64,000 bases of DNA from Sporomusa sp. KB1 (GTDB taxonomy: Bacteria; Bacillota; Negativicutes; Sporomusales; Sporomusaceae), in assembly GCF_007830295.1 (NCBI RefSeq), contig NZ_VLKC01000002.1, forward strand, positions 3,155,724 through 3,219,723, given 5' to 3'. Of this stretch, positions 16,910 through 26,652 are shown piece by piece. A program made the position numbers and the translations under genes. How positions within the stretch are numbered: position 1 is the first letter of the stretch; each line of letters opens with the position of its first letter. The notes beneath the pieces are model-generated. The model saw only the letters and a program-made list of their open reading frames with translations. It did no database searches and had not been told where the DNA came from.

Positions 16910-19900
16910 ATGTATAAGAAGGTAAGTCCAAAGAATAATTTTGTGGAAATGGAAAAATCAATACTGGCCTTGTGGGAAGAGAAAGAGGTCATTGCCAAAA
17001 GTTTTAATATGAACGAGGGCAAGGAGTATTTTACGTTTTATGATGGACCGCCGACTGCGAACGGCACTCCGCACATCGGTCACGTTGTTACCCGGGTTAT
17101 AAAAGATCTCATTCCACGGTATAAAGTCATGAAGGGATATAGAGTTTTGAGAAAAGCAGGCTGGGATACACATGGCCTGCCGGTTGAGCTTGAAGTTGAG
17201 AAAAAGTTGGGTATTTCCGGCAAGCCGGAAATTGAAAAATATGGCGTTGAAGATTTTGTGAAGAAATGTAAAGAAAGCGTGTTTACCTATGCTACGCAGT
17301 GGAAGGAAATGTCGGAGCGGGTGGCATTTTGGATTGACATGGAAAATCCGTATGTTACCTACCATAATGAATATATTGAATCGGTTTGGTGGTCGTTAAA
17401 GCAGCTTTGGAATAAAGAGTTATTATATAAAGGACACAAAATTGTTCCGTATTGCCCGCGTTGCGGTACCGCTCTGTCTTCTCATGAAGTGGCCCAGGGA
17501 TATAAGGATGTTAAAGATAATTCGGCCTATGTCAAATTTAGACTCAAAGGGGAAAATACCGCTATTCTCGTTTGGACGACTACCCCGTGGACGCTGCCCA
17601 GCAATGTGGCATTGGCTGTTAACCGGACCTATGATTATGTTGAGGTCACTAATAAAGAGGAGCATTTAATCCTGGCGAAAGAGCTGTTAAATTGTCTGGA
17701 GGGCGAATACGAGCTGGTACGCGAGTTCAAAGGGGAAGCACTGTTGGGTAAGGAATATGAGCCTATGTTCTGTTTTGCTCAACCGGAGAAAAAAGCCTAT
17801 TATGTTGTACATGGTGATTTTGTTACCCTGAGTGATGGTACCGGAATTGTGCATATTGCTCCGGCTTATGGGGAAGATGATAACCGGGTTGGACAAAAAC
17901 ATGGTTTGCCACTCGTAAATCTGGTGGATGCGCAAGGTAATTTTGTGGAAGAAGTGACTCCCTGGCAGGGGATGTTTGTCAAGAAAGCTGATGAAAAAAT
18001 ATTGGCATTCTTAAAAGAAAACGGTATTCTGTTTAAAGCGGAAAAATATCTGCACTCCTATCCATTCTGTTGGCGCTGCGATACCCCGCTTTTATATTAT
18101 CCCCGCGTATCCTGGTTTGTCAGGATGTCATCGCTGCGGGATAAGCTCTTAGAAAATAACGACAAGATTAACTGGTATCCGGATAACATCAAAAAAGGAC
18201 GCTTCGGCAATTTCCTGGAAAACGTAATAGACTGGGGGCTCAGTCGTGAGCGATACTGGGGCACACCTTTGCCGATTTGGGAATGCGAATGCGGACACAG
18301 GGAATGCATCGGCAGTATAGCAGAGCTTAAGGAAAAAGGTCTGAATGTACCTGATGATATCGACCTGCATAAGCCGTATATTGACAAACTGCAGATGAAT
18401 TGCTCGCATTGCGGTAAAAAGATGCAGAGAGTCAGCGAAGTTATTGACTGTTGGTACGATTCCGGGTCAATGCCATTTGCCCAACATCACTATCCGTTTG
18501 AGAACCAAAAACTGTTTGAACAAAACTTCCCGGCACAGTTTATCTCCGAGGCTGTTGACCAAACGCGCGGCTGGTTCTATACCCTGCTGGCTATTTCCAC
18601 TGCAGTTTTTGGTAAGAGTTCATTTGAAAATTGTGTTGTACTGGGGCATGTTCTCGATAAACACGGCCTAAAAATGTCTAAACATAAAGGTAATGTCCTG
18701 AGTCCATTTACCGTGCTGGACAATCAAGGTGCCGATGCCCTGCGCTGGTACTTCTATACAGCCAGTGCTCCGTGGCTGCCTTCACGTTTTTATGAAGAGG
18801 CCGTAATTGAGGCGCAGCGTAAATTTATCAATACGTTGTGGAATGTTTATTCCTTCTATGTGCTATATGCGGAAATCGACCAGTTTGATCCGGCGAAATA
18901 TCAGGGCAGACAGAGCAGTCACGTTATGGACAGATGGATTATCTCCAAGCTTAACACCCTGATTAACAAAGTCGATGAGTATTTAAATGCTTATAAAATT
19001 ACCGGTGCTGCGCAGCTGATTGAAGAATTCACTGATGAACTTTCCAACTGGTATGTGCGGCGTAATAGAGTGAGATATTGGTCCATGGAAATGACTGAGG
19101 ACAAAATTGATGCGTATTTCACTTTGCACACAGTACTGAAAAAGCTGGTGATTGTAGCGGCTCCGTTTGTGCCGTTCATCACTGAGGAAATTTATCAAAA
19201 TCTAGTATTCGGTATCAACCCACAGGCTCCGGAAAGCGTACATTTATGCCTGTGGCCGGAATGTGATGAAACGCTGGTTGATGCCAAACTGGAAAAAGAA
19301 ATGGAGCTGGCTTACAGGATTTGTGGACTGGGCCGCAGTGTGAGAAACCTCGCCAATATCAAAAACAGACAGCCGCTCCCTAAGATGCTTGTCAGCACAA
19401 ATGAATTGCCGGACTACTATATTGACATTATTAAAGAAGAACTCAATATCAAAGAAGTAGTGCTAAATGCCAATATGTCCGATTATGTAAGTTATACGGT
19501 CAAACCCAATTTGCCGGTGCTGGGGAAGACTTACGGCAAATTGCTGGCAGGTATCAAAAAAGCAATTGCCGAAGCCAATCAGATGGAACTGGCGCTTAAG
19601 GTATCTTCCGGACAAAGCATTACAATTAATGTTGATGGAACATCGATTGAACTTAACAGTGATAATCTCTTGGTAATTATGAACGGCCTGGAAGGATTTG
19701 CTGTTGCCAGCGAGGGGGAAGTGGGTGTAGTATTGGACACCCATATTTCGGAAGAATTAAAAAGCGAAGGCTACGCGAGAGAAATTATTAGTAAGTTGCA
19801 AAACATGAGAAAAGACAGTTCATTTGAAGTTGTTGATAAAATTACAATTTATATGGCTGGTAACGATTTACTCGAAACAATTGTACAGCAATATAAAGAG

Positions 19901-20014
19901 TATATTATGAGTGAAACACTTGCTGTGGATATTGTATTTAATGCAAAATGTGACTATACTGAGGTAAATATTAACGGCGAAAAATTGCAGTTGGCAGTAG
20001 AACGGATGTTATAG
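16910..20014 (+). CDS. ileS: Isoleucyl-tRNA synthetase
   Basis: 1034 residues from the ATG at 16910 (GGAAGGGG upstream; the frame opens earlier at 16889 without a better ribosome site). The HIGH motif is in [16 protein letters not shown] and the KMSKS-type motif in [11 protein letters not shown], with an editing domain between them. The signature around HIGH ([10 protein letters not shown] rather than ANGxIHIGHA) and the length fit the type 2, eukaryote-like IleRS class, many members of which are insensitive to mupirocin. It charges tRNA-Ile in the cytoplasm. Expression is controlled by the T-box leader directly upstream, and a hairpin follows the stop. Confidence 0.95.
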   Translation: MYKKVSPKNNFVEMEKSILALWEEKEVIAKSFNMNEGKEYFTFYDGPPTANGTPHIGHVVTRVIKDLIPRYKVMKGYRVLRKAGWDTHGLPVELEVEKKLGISGKPEIEKYGVEDFVKKCKESVFTYATQWKEMSERVAFWIDMENPYVTYHNEYIESVWWSLKQLWNKELLYKGHKIVPYCPRCGTALSSHEVAQGYKDVKDNSAYVKFRLKGENTAILVWTTTPWTLPSNVALAVNRTYDYVEVTNKEEHLILAKELLNCLEGEYELVREFKGEALLGKEYEPMFCFAQPEKKAYYVVHGDFVTLSDGTGIVHIAPAYGEDDNRVGQKHGLPLVNLVDAQGNFVEEVTPWQGMFVKKADEKILAFLKENGILFKAEKYLHSYPFCWRCDTPLLYYPRVSWFVRMSSLRDKLLENNDKINWYPDNIKKGRFGNFLENVIDWGLSRERYWGTPLPIWECECGHRECIGSIAELKEKGLNVPDDIDLHKPYIDKLQMNCSHCGKKMQRVSEVIDCWYDSGSMPFAQHHYPFENQKLFEQNFPAQFISEAVDQTRGWFYTLLAISTAVFGKSSFENCVVLGHVLDKHGLKMSKHKGNVLSPFTVLDNQGADALRWYFYTASAPWLPSRFYEEAVIEAQRKFINTLWNVYSFYVLYAEIDQFDPAKYQGRQSSHVMDRWIISKLNTLINKVDEYLNAYKITGAAQLIEEFTDELSNWYVRRNRVRYWSMEMTEDKIDAYFTLHTVLKKLVIVAAPFVPFITEEIYQNLVFGINPQAPESVHLCLWPECDETLVDAKLEKEMELAYRICGLGRSVRNLANIKNRQPLPKMLVSTNELPDYYIDIIKEELNIKEVVLNANMSDYVSYTVKPNLPVLGKTYGKLLAGIKKAIAEANQMELALKVSSGQSITINVDGTSIELNSDNLLVIMNGLEGFAVASEGEVGVVLDTHISEELKSEGYAREIISKLQNMRKDSSFEVVDKITIYMAGNDLLETIVQQYKEYIMSETLAVDIVFNAKCDYTEVNINGEKLQLAVERML

Positions 20015-20016
20015 AA

Positions 20017-20060
20017 GCAGATTCGGCCTTGAAATCGTTGGATTTTAAGGCCGAATCTGC
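20017..20060 (+). terminator. Hairpin after ileS
   Basis: GCAGATTCGGCCTT (20017-20030) pairs perfectly with AAGGCCGAATCTGC (20047-20060), a 14-bp stem starting three bases after the stop. There is no strong T-run, and a copy of the 109-bp repeat follows at once. Confidence 0.65.
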
Positions 20061-20066
20061 TTGAAA

Positions 20067-20175
20067 GAAGCAAGGGGACGCAAAATTTGCTTCGCAACAA
20101 CACTTGATTTTATGCTTTTGGAGGGGGATCGGGGTCTGGCACAACAGAAGCAAGGTGTACGTCCCGGTGCTTCTT
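20067..20175 (+). repeat. 109-bp palindromic repeat, copy 2
   Basis: Full-length reference copy: GAAGCAAGGGGACG at the left end, CGTCCCGGTGCTTC near the right end. Internal blocks TGCTTC, TGCTTTTG and CAGAAGCA can pair with each other or with the ends. Located just after ileS and its hairpin. Confidence 0.9.
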
Positions 20176-20273
20176 CCTATCGGTTAATCTCGTCGGTGGT
20201 CTCAATATATTCATAAGTAATTTTAAAAATAATATAAATCATATAGGATGTATATTTTAGGAGGAGAATGATC

Positions 20274-21725
20274 ATGGTGAAACGCTATCTTACCAGCAAC
20301 CAGGGGGCTCCTGTTACCGATGATCAAAATTCGTTAACTGTAGGCGAAAGGGGTCCAATATTACTTGAGGATATAGTTTTCCTAGAAAAGATTTCACATT
20401 TCGACAGGGAGAGAATTCCTGAAAGAGTAGTACATGCTAAAGGAGCCGGAGCTTTTGGTTTTTTTATACCCTATCAATCAATGGCTTCATTAACCAAGGC
20501 AAAATTCCTGCAAGATCCTGAAAAGAGAACACCTGTTTTTGTTAGGTTTTCGGTAGCAGGCAGCTCTGTTGGTAGCGCAGACACAGTGCGGGATATCAGA
20601 GGATTTGCTGTTAAATTTTATACAGAAGAAGGTAATTACGATCTTGTTGGCAATCATATTCCTGTATTTCCTATTAGAGATCCTATTCAGTTTTCGGATC
20701 TTTTTCATGCTTTAAAACCGGACCCGGTTACTAATGTTAGGGGAGGCCCGGTAGCAGCCAGTCGTTTCTGGGATTTCATGTCGTTAAGGCCGGAGTCTAT
20801 GAATTTTCTTACCTATCTGTTTGCGGATAATGGGACTGTCAAAAGCTATAGAACAATCCCAGGGTATGGAGTTAACACATATTCGTGGGTTAATTTGTGC
20901 GGGGAAGAGGTATATGTTAAGTATCACTGGGAACCCTGTGCAGGGGTTGAATATATAGACAGCAAGACAGCAGTTCAACTCGCAGGCACAGACCCTGACA
21001 TAGCGAGCAGGGATTTGTTCGATACCATTGCTGCAAGGCATACTGTTGAATTTGAAATGCGTGTACAAATAATGAACGTTGAAGCTGAATGCGAGCAGCC
21101 ATTTGATCCCTTGGACCCCACTAAAATTTGGCCGGAGAACTTATTTCCATTAATGCCGGTAGGCAAAATGGTGCTAAATAAAAATCCTGAGAATTTTTTT
21201 GTTGAAGTCGAGCAGTCAGCCTTTTCTCCGGCGGCTATTGTACCGGGAATAGATTTTACGAATGATAGAATTCTACAAGGCCGTATCTTTCCTTATGGAG
21301 ATACCCAAAGATACCGTATAGGTGCCAATTATTTACAGCTTCCAACAAATATGCCTAGAAGTTCGGTTGAAAATATGATGCAGGACGGAGCCATGCAAAC
21401 CCTGTATAACCAAGGCGTTGTCAATTATTTACCCAATACATTAGGTGGTGGGATGCCTATGGAAGCACCCGAGAGAGGGAAATCCGCTCAGAATTTTGTT
21501 TCAGGTAGTGTAGCTCGGCAGGAAATAACAGGCGACAATTATTGTCAAGCCAGGTGTAGATATCGAACTATGTCTGTACAGGAAAGGAAACATTTAGTTT
21601 CTAATATCGTAGAAAGTCTAAGTCAAGCTTATGAGCCTATTCAAAGGAGAATGATTGAGCATTTTTTGCGGACAGATAGTGAATTTGGCAGCAGAATAGC
21701 ACAAGGAATAAATTTGATCATATAA
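20274..21725 (+). CDS. Monofunctional haem catalase
   Basis: 483 residues, starting at the ATG 7 bases after AGGAGGAG. Catalytic His54 lies in ERVVHAKGAGAFGFF, the distal Asn region in GNHIPVFPIRDPIQFSDL, and the proximal haem-ligand Tyr in RIFPYGDTQRYRIG. The length fits small-subunit catalases. The enzyme disproportionates hydrogen peroxide in the cytoplasm and suggests aerotolerance in a mainly anaerobic lineage. It appears to be a single-gene unit. No clear PerR operator was seen upstream. Confidence 0.95.
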   Translation: MVKRYLTSNQGAPVTDDQNSLTVGERGPILLEDIVFLEKISHFDRERIPERVVHAKGAGAFGFFIPYQSMASLTKAKFLQDPEKRTPVFVRFSVAGSSVGSADTVRDIRGFAVKFYTEEGNYDLVGNHIPVFPIRDPIQFSDLFHALKPDPVTNVRGGPVAASRFWDFMSLRPESMNFLTYLFADNGTVKSYRTIPGYGVNTYSWVNLCGEEVYVKYHWEPCAGVEYIDSKTAVQLAGTDPDIASRDLFDTIAARHTVEFEMRVQIMNVEAECEQPFDPLDPTKIWPENLFPLMPVGKMVLNKNPENFFVEVEQSAFSPAAIVPGIDFTNDRILQGRIFPYGDTQRYRIGANYLQLPTNMPRSSVENMMQDGAMQTLYNQGVVNYLPNTLGGGMPMEAPERGKSAQNFVSGSVARQEITGDNYCQARCRYRTMSVQERKHLVSNIVESLSQAYEPIQRRMIEHFLRTDSEFGSRIAQGINLII

Positions 21726-22098
21726 ATATGGTGGCGTGGTTTAGGTAATTATAAGATGATGGTTAAAATAGACATTGGTCACATTGCTGACTAATGTCTA
21801 TTTTAAATTCGACTATCTATCGTGCATGTTAGAAATGGACGGGAGGGACAGGTTTATTGTCCCAAGAATAAAAAGATGCTATATTAAGAAAAAAGCAAAA
21901 TACGACTTTAGCAATGCATATAGGCGGTGAGGGTATTAGTGTAATTCAGATTTTTTTGTACAGTTAATTCCTATTAACCATACCTCAGTAGGTGCTTCTA
22001 GGGACTCAGGATGGTTATAGACATCTTAAATTATGTGTATTGATTTAAAAGTTTGACAAAAATAAGTACTCACGGTGAATAAGTGCTGGAGGTGGAAA
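21726..22098. other. Intergenic region with a hairpin resembling repeat family B
   Basis: TTAAAATAGACATT...AATGTCTATTTTAA (about 21764-21803) is a long near-perfect hairpin. It may terminate the catalase gene, and its sequence matches part of repeat family B at 44.6 kb. GGGACA...TGTCCC at about 21845-21864 recalls the GGGAC inverted repeats near 8.48 kb. TTGACA near 22052 may belong to the promoter of the phosphate transporter. No gene seen. Confidence 0.45.
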
Positions 22099-23133
22099 AT
22101 GACTATGTCGACAGAGCTGATTCTAATTGGAGTAATTGTTGTGGCACTTATCTTTACGTTAACCAATGGCCTTCATGATGCTAGTTCAGTTGTCGCAACT
22201 TTCATTTCTTGTGGAGCTGCAAATCCAATTCAAGCTACCTGTTTGGCGGCTATATTTGGATTTATTGGTGCAGTGATAGGTGGTAGTGCTGTAGCAAATA
22301 CTGTTTCTGCAATAGTTACGATGACGACAGATGCTGCATTGCTTAATGTCTTGTTGGCTGGGATGATTGGGGCTGTAATATGGAATGTTGTGACTTGGAA
22401 ATTGGGGCTTCCTTCAAGTTCAACTCATGCTTTGGTTGGCGGAGTCGTAGGAGCAGTTTTGGTTTCACGTGGTGCGAATTATATTTTATGGGGCTGGAGT
22501 GATCTCTGGGGCGCTAATCATCTATTAGTTGGAATAACGAAAATTGTTGCTGCATTAATATTGTCTCCACTTATGGGATTTGTTGTTGCTTTTTTACTGC
22601 AAACAGTATCCAATATCCTTTTGCGAAACGCAAATTTTACGATAAATAGATGGATAAAAAACATACAATGGTTAATTGCTGCCTTATTGGCTTATAGTCA
22701 TGGTGCGAACGATACTCAAAAAATTGTCGGGATACTTTCCCTAGCTTTAGCTGCTGCCAATTATCCTTTCGGTCAGATTGCTCCAGTTTGGATTAGCGCA
22801 TTAGGTGGTGGGGTCATGTTTGTAGGTACAATGCTTGGTGGCTGGTCGATTATGAAAACCATCGGGAGAGGAATTTACGCAATTCGCCCCATCCATAGTT
22901 TGAATTCACAACTGGCTTCAGGAGGTTCCATTATTTTGGCGACAATACTAGGTGCGCCTGTTTCCACTACCCATGTTGTTGTCGGCAGTATAGCAGGAGT
23001 TGGTTCAGCAGAGGAATTTCGTATGGTCAATTGGAATATTGGAAAAGAGATTATTATAGCCTGGTGTATTACAATACCAGCAGCTGCCATTGTCGCCGCA
23101 ATGGTATATTACATATTAGGGTATATATGGTAG
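22099..23133 (+). CDS. pit: Inorganic phosphate transporter, PiT family
   Basis: 344 residues starting at the ATG after GGAGGTG (22088-22094); an upstream GTG at 22075 is in frame but lacks that spacing. Both halves carry the PHO-4 signature: NGLHDASSVVATFIS near the N-terminus and YSHGANDTQKIVG near residue 204. About ten membrane segments. It imports metal-phosphate by proton symport. The PhoU-like gene 23 bases downstream is the usual partner. Confidence 0.93.
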   Translation: MTMSTELILIGVIVVALIFTLTNGLHDASSVVATFISCGAANPIQATCLAAIFGFIGAVIGGSAVANTVSAIVTMTTDAALLNVLLAGMIGAVIWNVVTWKLGLPSSSTHALVGGVVGAVLVSRGANYILWGWSDLWGANHLLVGITKIVAALILSPLMGFVVAFLLQTVSNILLRNANFTINRWIKNIQWLIAALLAYSHGANDTQKIVGILSLALAAANYPFGQIAPVWISALGGGVMFVGTMLGGWSIMKTIGRGIYAIRPIHSLNSQLASGGSIILATILGAPVSTTHVVVGSIAGVGSAEEFRMVNWNIGKEIIIAWCITIPAAAIVAAMVYYILGYIW

Positions 23134-23156
23134 GGTATAAAGGAGGGGGTCATTTC

Positions 23157-23780
23157 ATGGCTATTCATAACTTTTGGGAAGGGCTGTTTCCTGTAAAACG
23201 CGATTTTTATAAGATGATAAACGATCAAGCGATGGCCACTACCAAAGGAGTGGAAAAACTACACAATTGGCTTAACAGCAGATCAGAAGAAGATTATCAA
23301 CTGTTATTTAGTCAGGCAGATGAGGCGGACAAGATTCGATTTAATATGGAAAATAATCTAATTGAGGCTTTTTCGACTCCTTTTGATAGGCAGGATATAT
23401 ATTCTCTTTCTGTAGAAATGGCTAGGATATTTGAATATGCAAAATCTACGCTAAAAGAAATGGAAGCATTTGCAGTGAGTACGGATCCAACTATTTTGAA
23501 CATGGTGCAGCAACTAAACGTAGGGACAGATCAATTTGCTGAGGCAATGGGACTCTTGAAAGAAGATCCCCTTGAATCTCAAATTAAAATGGTAAATATC
23601 CGCAAGGCTCAATTGACAATAGAAAAGGAATATCAGGCAGGTATGGTAGAATTATTTAGGAGTACAGATCTAATATATGCCATGAAATATCGGGAAGTTT
23701 ACCACCATATCAAAGATGCGGCTGTTCACTTGGGATATACTACAGATGTTTTACACAGAATTGTAATACGGATGATTTAG
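23157..23780 (+). CDS. PhoU-like DUF47 protein, partner of the Pit transporter
   Basis: 207 residues, ATG after AGGAGGGGG. It is mostly helical, rich in acidic and basic residues, with the DUF47 pattern (FPVKRDFYKMINDQA near the start and AVHLGYTTDVLHRIVIRMI at the end). DUF47 genes are very often cotranscribed with pit genes and are thought to modulate transport. The 23-base gap to pit supports an operon. Cytoplasmic. Confidence 0.88.
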   Translation: MAIHNFWEGLFPVKRDFYKMINDQAMATTKGVEKLHNWLNSRSEEDYQLLFSQADEADKIRFNMENNLIEAFSTPFDRQDIYSLSVEMARIFEYAKSTLKEMEAFAVSTDPTILNMVQQLNVGTDQFAEAMGLLKEDPLESQIKMVNIRKAQLTIEKEYQAGMVELFRSTDLIYAMKYREVYHHIKDAAVHLGYTTDVLHRIVIRMI

Positions 23781-23799
23781 GGGCGTGGATACTGGAAGC

Positions 23800-23846
23800 C
23801 TGGGTCTGCCACAACAGAAGCAAAGTGTACGTCCCTGCGCTTTTTC
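23800..23846 (+). repeat. 109-bp repeat, right-end fragment (copy 3)
   Basis: Only the last 45 bases or so are present (GGGTCTGCCACAACAGAAGC to CGTCCCTGCGC), 20 bases after the DUF47 stop. The left half is missing. Note TGCGC in place of GGTGC, a variant also seen in the copy at 39.4 kb. Confidence 0.8.
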
Positions 23847-24069
23847 AGCCAGCGCGGAAGAGTGTCCAATCTCGACGGTCCAAGTGTTCAACTTCGACGG
23901 TTTAGGTGTTTTTTCTCAGCGGCATACCCAACAGCGTAATAGTATAACTATATTGGATGAGGACGAATTCCTGTAGAATATATGAATTTTGCAGGAGTTT
24001 TGTACTTTTATGGGAATTTAAATTTAAGTAGTATATAAAATTGTGGCTTATTTGTAAGGAGAGGATATT

Positions 24070-24537
24070 TTGTTTACAGAAATGAGACGAAAGGAAAAGC
24101 TCATGTCTGAAGCAGCGACTATTGAAGTCCTGAAGAAAGCAGAATTTGGAACATTAGCTTGTATTTGCGAAACTGGATATCCGTATGCAGTACCGCTAAA
24201 TTTTGCATATGAAAATGGCGCGATATATTTTCATTCTGCTCATACGGGGCATAAGGTGGATAATATCAAAAATAACGCTAAAGTCAGTTTTTCTGCAGTG
24301 AGTTATGTTAATTTATTACCTAACAAGTTTGATACGGAATATGATAGTACTGTAATATTTGGGACAGCGGTCGAAGTTACAAATGAAATGGAAAAACGAC
24401 AGGCATTAGTGTTTTTAATAAAAAAGTATTCAAATGAGTATTTTGAAAAAGGCATGGCTTATATAAATAAAAGTATGAATACCGCTGCCGTTTACAAAAT
24501 AGAGATTGAACACGTGACAGGAAAACAGGGACGATAA
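24070..24537 (+). CDS. Nim/pyridoxamine-phosphate-oxidase-fold flavoprotein
   Basis: 155 residues from a TTG start following AAGGAGAGG. The N-terminus MFTEMRRKEKLMSEAATIEV and GTLACICETGYPYAVPLNFA are typical of NimA-type split-barrel FMN proteins, and HSAHTGHKVDNIKNN follows. Relatives reduce nitroimidazoles or have unknown reductase activity. The presence of this family does not by itself imply drug resistance. It is monocistronic, ending at a strong terminator five bases after the stop. Confidence 0.85.
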   Translation: MFTEMRRKEKLMSEAATIEVLKKAEFGTLACICETGYPYAVPLNFAYENGAIYFHSAHTGHKVDNIKNNAKVSFSAVSYVNLLPNKFDTEYDSTVIFGTAVEVTNEMEKRQALVFLIKKYSNEYFEKGMAYINKSMNTAAVYKIEIEHVTGKQGR

Positions 24538-24541
24538 AAAT

Positions 24542-24584
24542 GAATGGCTATGACAGGGAGGAAAAGTCATAGCCATTCATTTTT
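24542..24584 (+). terminator. Terminator after the Nim-like gene
   Basis: A perfect 13-bp stem GAATGGCTATGAC / GTCATAGCCATTC (24542-24554 with 24566-24578) is followed by ATTTTTG. Confidence 0.9.
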
Positions 24585-24672
24585 GTGGTTGTCTTCTTAA
24601 TTTAAGGTGATAAAGAATATCCCCTTATCTTTCTTGTTGCTTATGCCTACGGTTCTGTAAAAGGAGGATACA

Positions 24673-25491
24673 ATGAAAGATTTTTTTACTATTGGAGAAA
24701 TGTCAAAGCTATTTCTTGTCAAAGTAGAAACGCTTAGGTATTATGATGAGATTGGACTATTGAAACCCCAATATATTAATAAGCTGACTAATTACCGTTA
24801 CTATACAACCCAACAGTTTGAACGGTTAAATTCAATTAAATATTTGCGTGCGTTAGGGGTGCCGATCAGCAAACTTCTTGATTTTTTTAACTATCGTGAT
24901 ACAGATACTCTTGTGACAATGCTAAACGTACAAAAGTCGGAAATTGCCCTTAAAAAAAAGGAACTAGAGAAAATTGAACGAAAAATTTCCCGCCGTCTAG
25001 GGCAAATTGAGGATGCGATTAATACTCCGCTGGATGCAATTGCCGAAGTAAAGCTCCCAAAGTGGCGTGTAGCATATTTACGCCGTGAATATGTCCTTGG
25101 TGATGATATTGAATATCCGATTGCAGAATTGGTTAAAAATTATGGCATAAATGGAGATGTTTTTTTGGGGAAAATCGGTATTTCTATCTCGGTTTCTGAT
25201 CTAAAGGCCAATAGATATGACCGGTATTCCAGCATATTCATGATTCTGGAAGACGAAGATCGAATTACTACTTCGGATATTACGTTCCCGGCTAGGGAAT
25301 ACTTACGAATTCGTTTTAAAGGTTCTCATATGAACGCATCACAATATTATAATAAATTATTTGCATATATGAAAAGGCATCACTATGAACTAGTGGATGA
25401 TTCGATAGAAATCGCACTGATTGATTACGGTATAACTAATGATATAGATAAATATGTGACAGAGATACTATTGCCCTATGTCCGCCTATAA
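24673..25491 (+). CDS. MerR-family regulator with effector-binding domain
   Basis: 272 residues, ATG after AAAAGGAGG. The N-terminal MerR helix-turn-helix ([27 protein letters not shown]) is followed by a coiled-coil dimerisation helix (about 80-120) and a C-terminal GyrI/BmrR-like ligand domain (about 125-272). Such proteins activate promoters with long 19-20 base spacers when bound to a small, often hydrophobic, ligand. A promoter with exactly this layout lies just downstream, before the dehydrogenase and transporter genes, so these are the likely targets. Ligand unknown. Confidence 0.88.
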   Translation: MKDFFTIGEMSKLFLVKVETLRYYDEIGLLKPQYINKLTNYRYYTTQQFERLNSIKYLRALGVPISKLLDFFNYRDTDTLVTMLNVQKSEIALKKKELEKIERKISRRLGQIEDAINTPLDAIAEVKLPKWRVAYLRREYVLGDDIEYPIAELVKNYGINGDVFLGKIGISISVSDLKANRYDRYSSIFMILEDEDRITTSDITFPAREYLRIRFKGSHMNASQYYNKLFAYMKRHHYELVDDSIEIALIDYGITNDIDKYVTEILLPYVRL

Positions 25492-25514
25492 TTTTTTTGA
25501 GCGGACATTTTTTC
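25479..25514 (+). terminator. Terminator overlapping the end of the MerR gene
   Basis: TGTCCGC (25479-25485) pairs with GCGGACA (25501-25507), followed by a T-run running into the next promoter's -35 box. Confidence 0.75.
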
Positions 25515-25545
25515 TTGACCCTATAGTTACTAGAGCGTTTATGCT
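25515..25545 (+). promoter_or_regulatory. MerR-type promoter with 19-base spacer
   Basis: TTGACC (25515-25520) and TATGCT (25540-25545) are 19 bases apart, the over-long spacing typical of MerR-activated promoters. Within the spacer, CTATAGTTACTAGAG (25521-25535) is a dyad with six of seven base pairs matching. This fits activation by DNA twisting by the MerR protein encoded just upstream. Confidence 0.8.
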
Positions 25546-25575
25546 ATTGTTAAATTGGTTTAACAGAGGTGCAAT

Positions 25576-26565
25576 ATGAAAATTTTAATTATAGGAAATG
25601 AAGATCGGTACAGAAAGTATATGCCCGATTTAGAGATTATAAGGCAGATTACGATGGTTTTCTGTCCCCGAGGTGCAAGTGATGAAGAATTATTGGAAGC
25701 GGCCTGGGATGCAGATGCGATTTCCATTGATCCTGTGGCCAGACTTTCCGGTAATGTTATCCGGCAAATGCCCAAGCTTAAAATTATTCAGTCAGAAGGT
25801 GTCGGATTCAATGGCATTGATTGTCAGACTGCAAAAGAAAAAGGAATTTATGTATGCAATTGTAAAGGGGCAAATGCAGGCGCTGTTGCAGAACAGGCAA
25901 TACTTCTTATGTTGGCTCTCCTGCGAAGCATCATAACCGGTGACAGACTTGAGCGGGAAGGTCGGCAAATGGAGATGAAGGAGCGGCTGATGTATGAAGG
26001 TATCGCCGAACTGGGAGACTGCAAAATCGGTCTTATTGGGCTTGGGGATATTGCAAAGGCCGCTGCTAAACGTCTGCTGCCGTTTGAGTGTGAGATTTTT
26101 TATTACGATAAGAGTAGAGCGCCGCAAGAACTGGAAGAAGAATATCATGTATCTTATATGGAACTGGATAAAATGATTTCCACTTGTGATATTATTAGTC
26201 TCCATTGTCCTGTTACACCGGAAACTGTGGGAATGGTTAATGCCGAATTTCTATCAAAAATGAAAACAACTGCTTATTTGATCAATACCGCAAGAGGAGA
26301 TATCGTTGACAATCAGGCGTTATATGATGCCGTTGTCATGGGGGAAATTCGTGGAGTTGGCCTGGATACGGTATACCCAGAACCGACAACAAGAGATAAT
26401 GTACTCCTGAATCTACCGGAGGAATGCAAAGAACGTATTATTTTTTCTCCTCATATAGGCGGAATCACAACCAGCTTTTTTCGCCGGGCACATGTATTGA
26501 ACTGGGGCAATGTGGAAACTGCGTTGAATGGAAAACGGCCTCAACATATTGTAAATGGACTATAA
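25576..26565 (+). CDS. D-isomer-specific 2-hydroxyacid dehydrogenase family protein
   Basis: 329 residues, ATG after AGAGGTG. NAD-binding domain with LGDCKIGLIGLGDIAKAAAKR (GxGxxA-type loop), the conserved INTARGDIVDNQALYDAV segment and the C-terminal catalytic His in IFSPHIGG. The family reduces 2-keto acids to D-2-hydroxy acids, or the reverse, in the cytoplasm. It is first in a two-gene unit with an AEC transporter, both probably under the MerR protein. A D-hydroxyacid or related organic acid may be both substrate and cargo; this is inference. Confidence 0.9.
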   Translation: MKILIIGNEDRYRKYMPDLEIIRQITMVFCPRGASDEELLEAAWDADAISIDPVARLSGNVIRQMPKLKIIQSEGVGFNGIDCQTAKEKGIYVCNCKGANAGAVAEQAILLMLALLRSIITGDRLEREGRQMEMKERLMYEGIAELGDCKIGLIGLGDIAKAAAKRLLPFECEIFYYDKSRAPQELEEEYHVSYMELDKMISTCDIISLHCPVTPETVGMVNAEFLSKMKTTAYLINTARGDIVDNQALYDAVVMGEIRGVGLDTVYPEPTTRDNVLLNLPEECKERIIFSPHIGGITTSFFRRAHVLNWGNVETALNGKRPQHIVNGL

Positions 26566-26652
26566 AATTATGACAAATGATATGTGAGGAGATGATATTT
26601 TAAGGATAATGTATAATGGCCTAATCTAATTATTTTTTGTAAAGGGGAGTTT

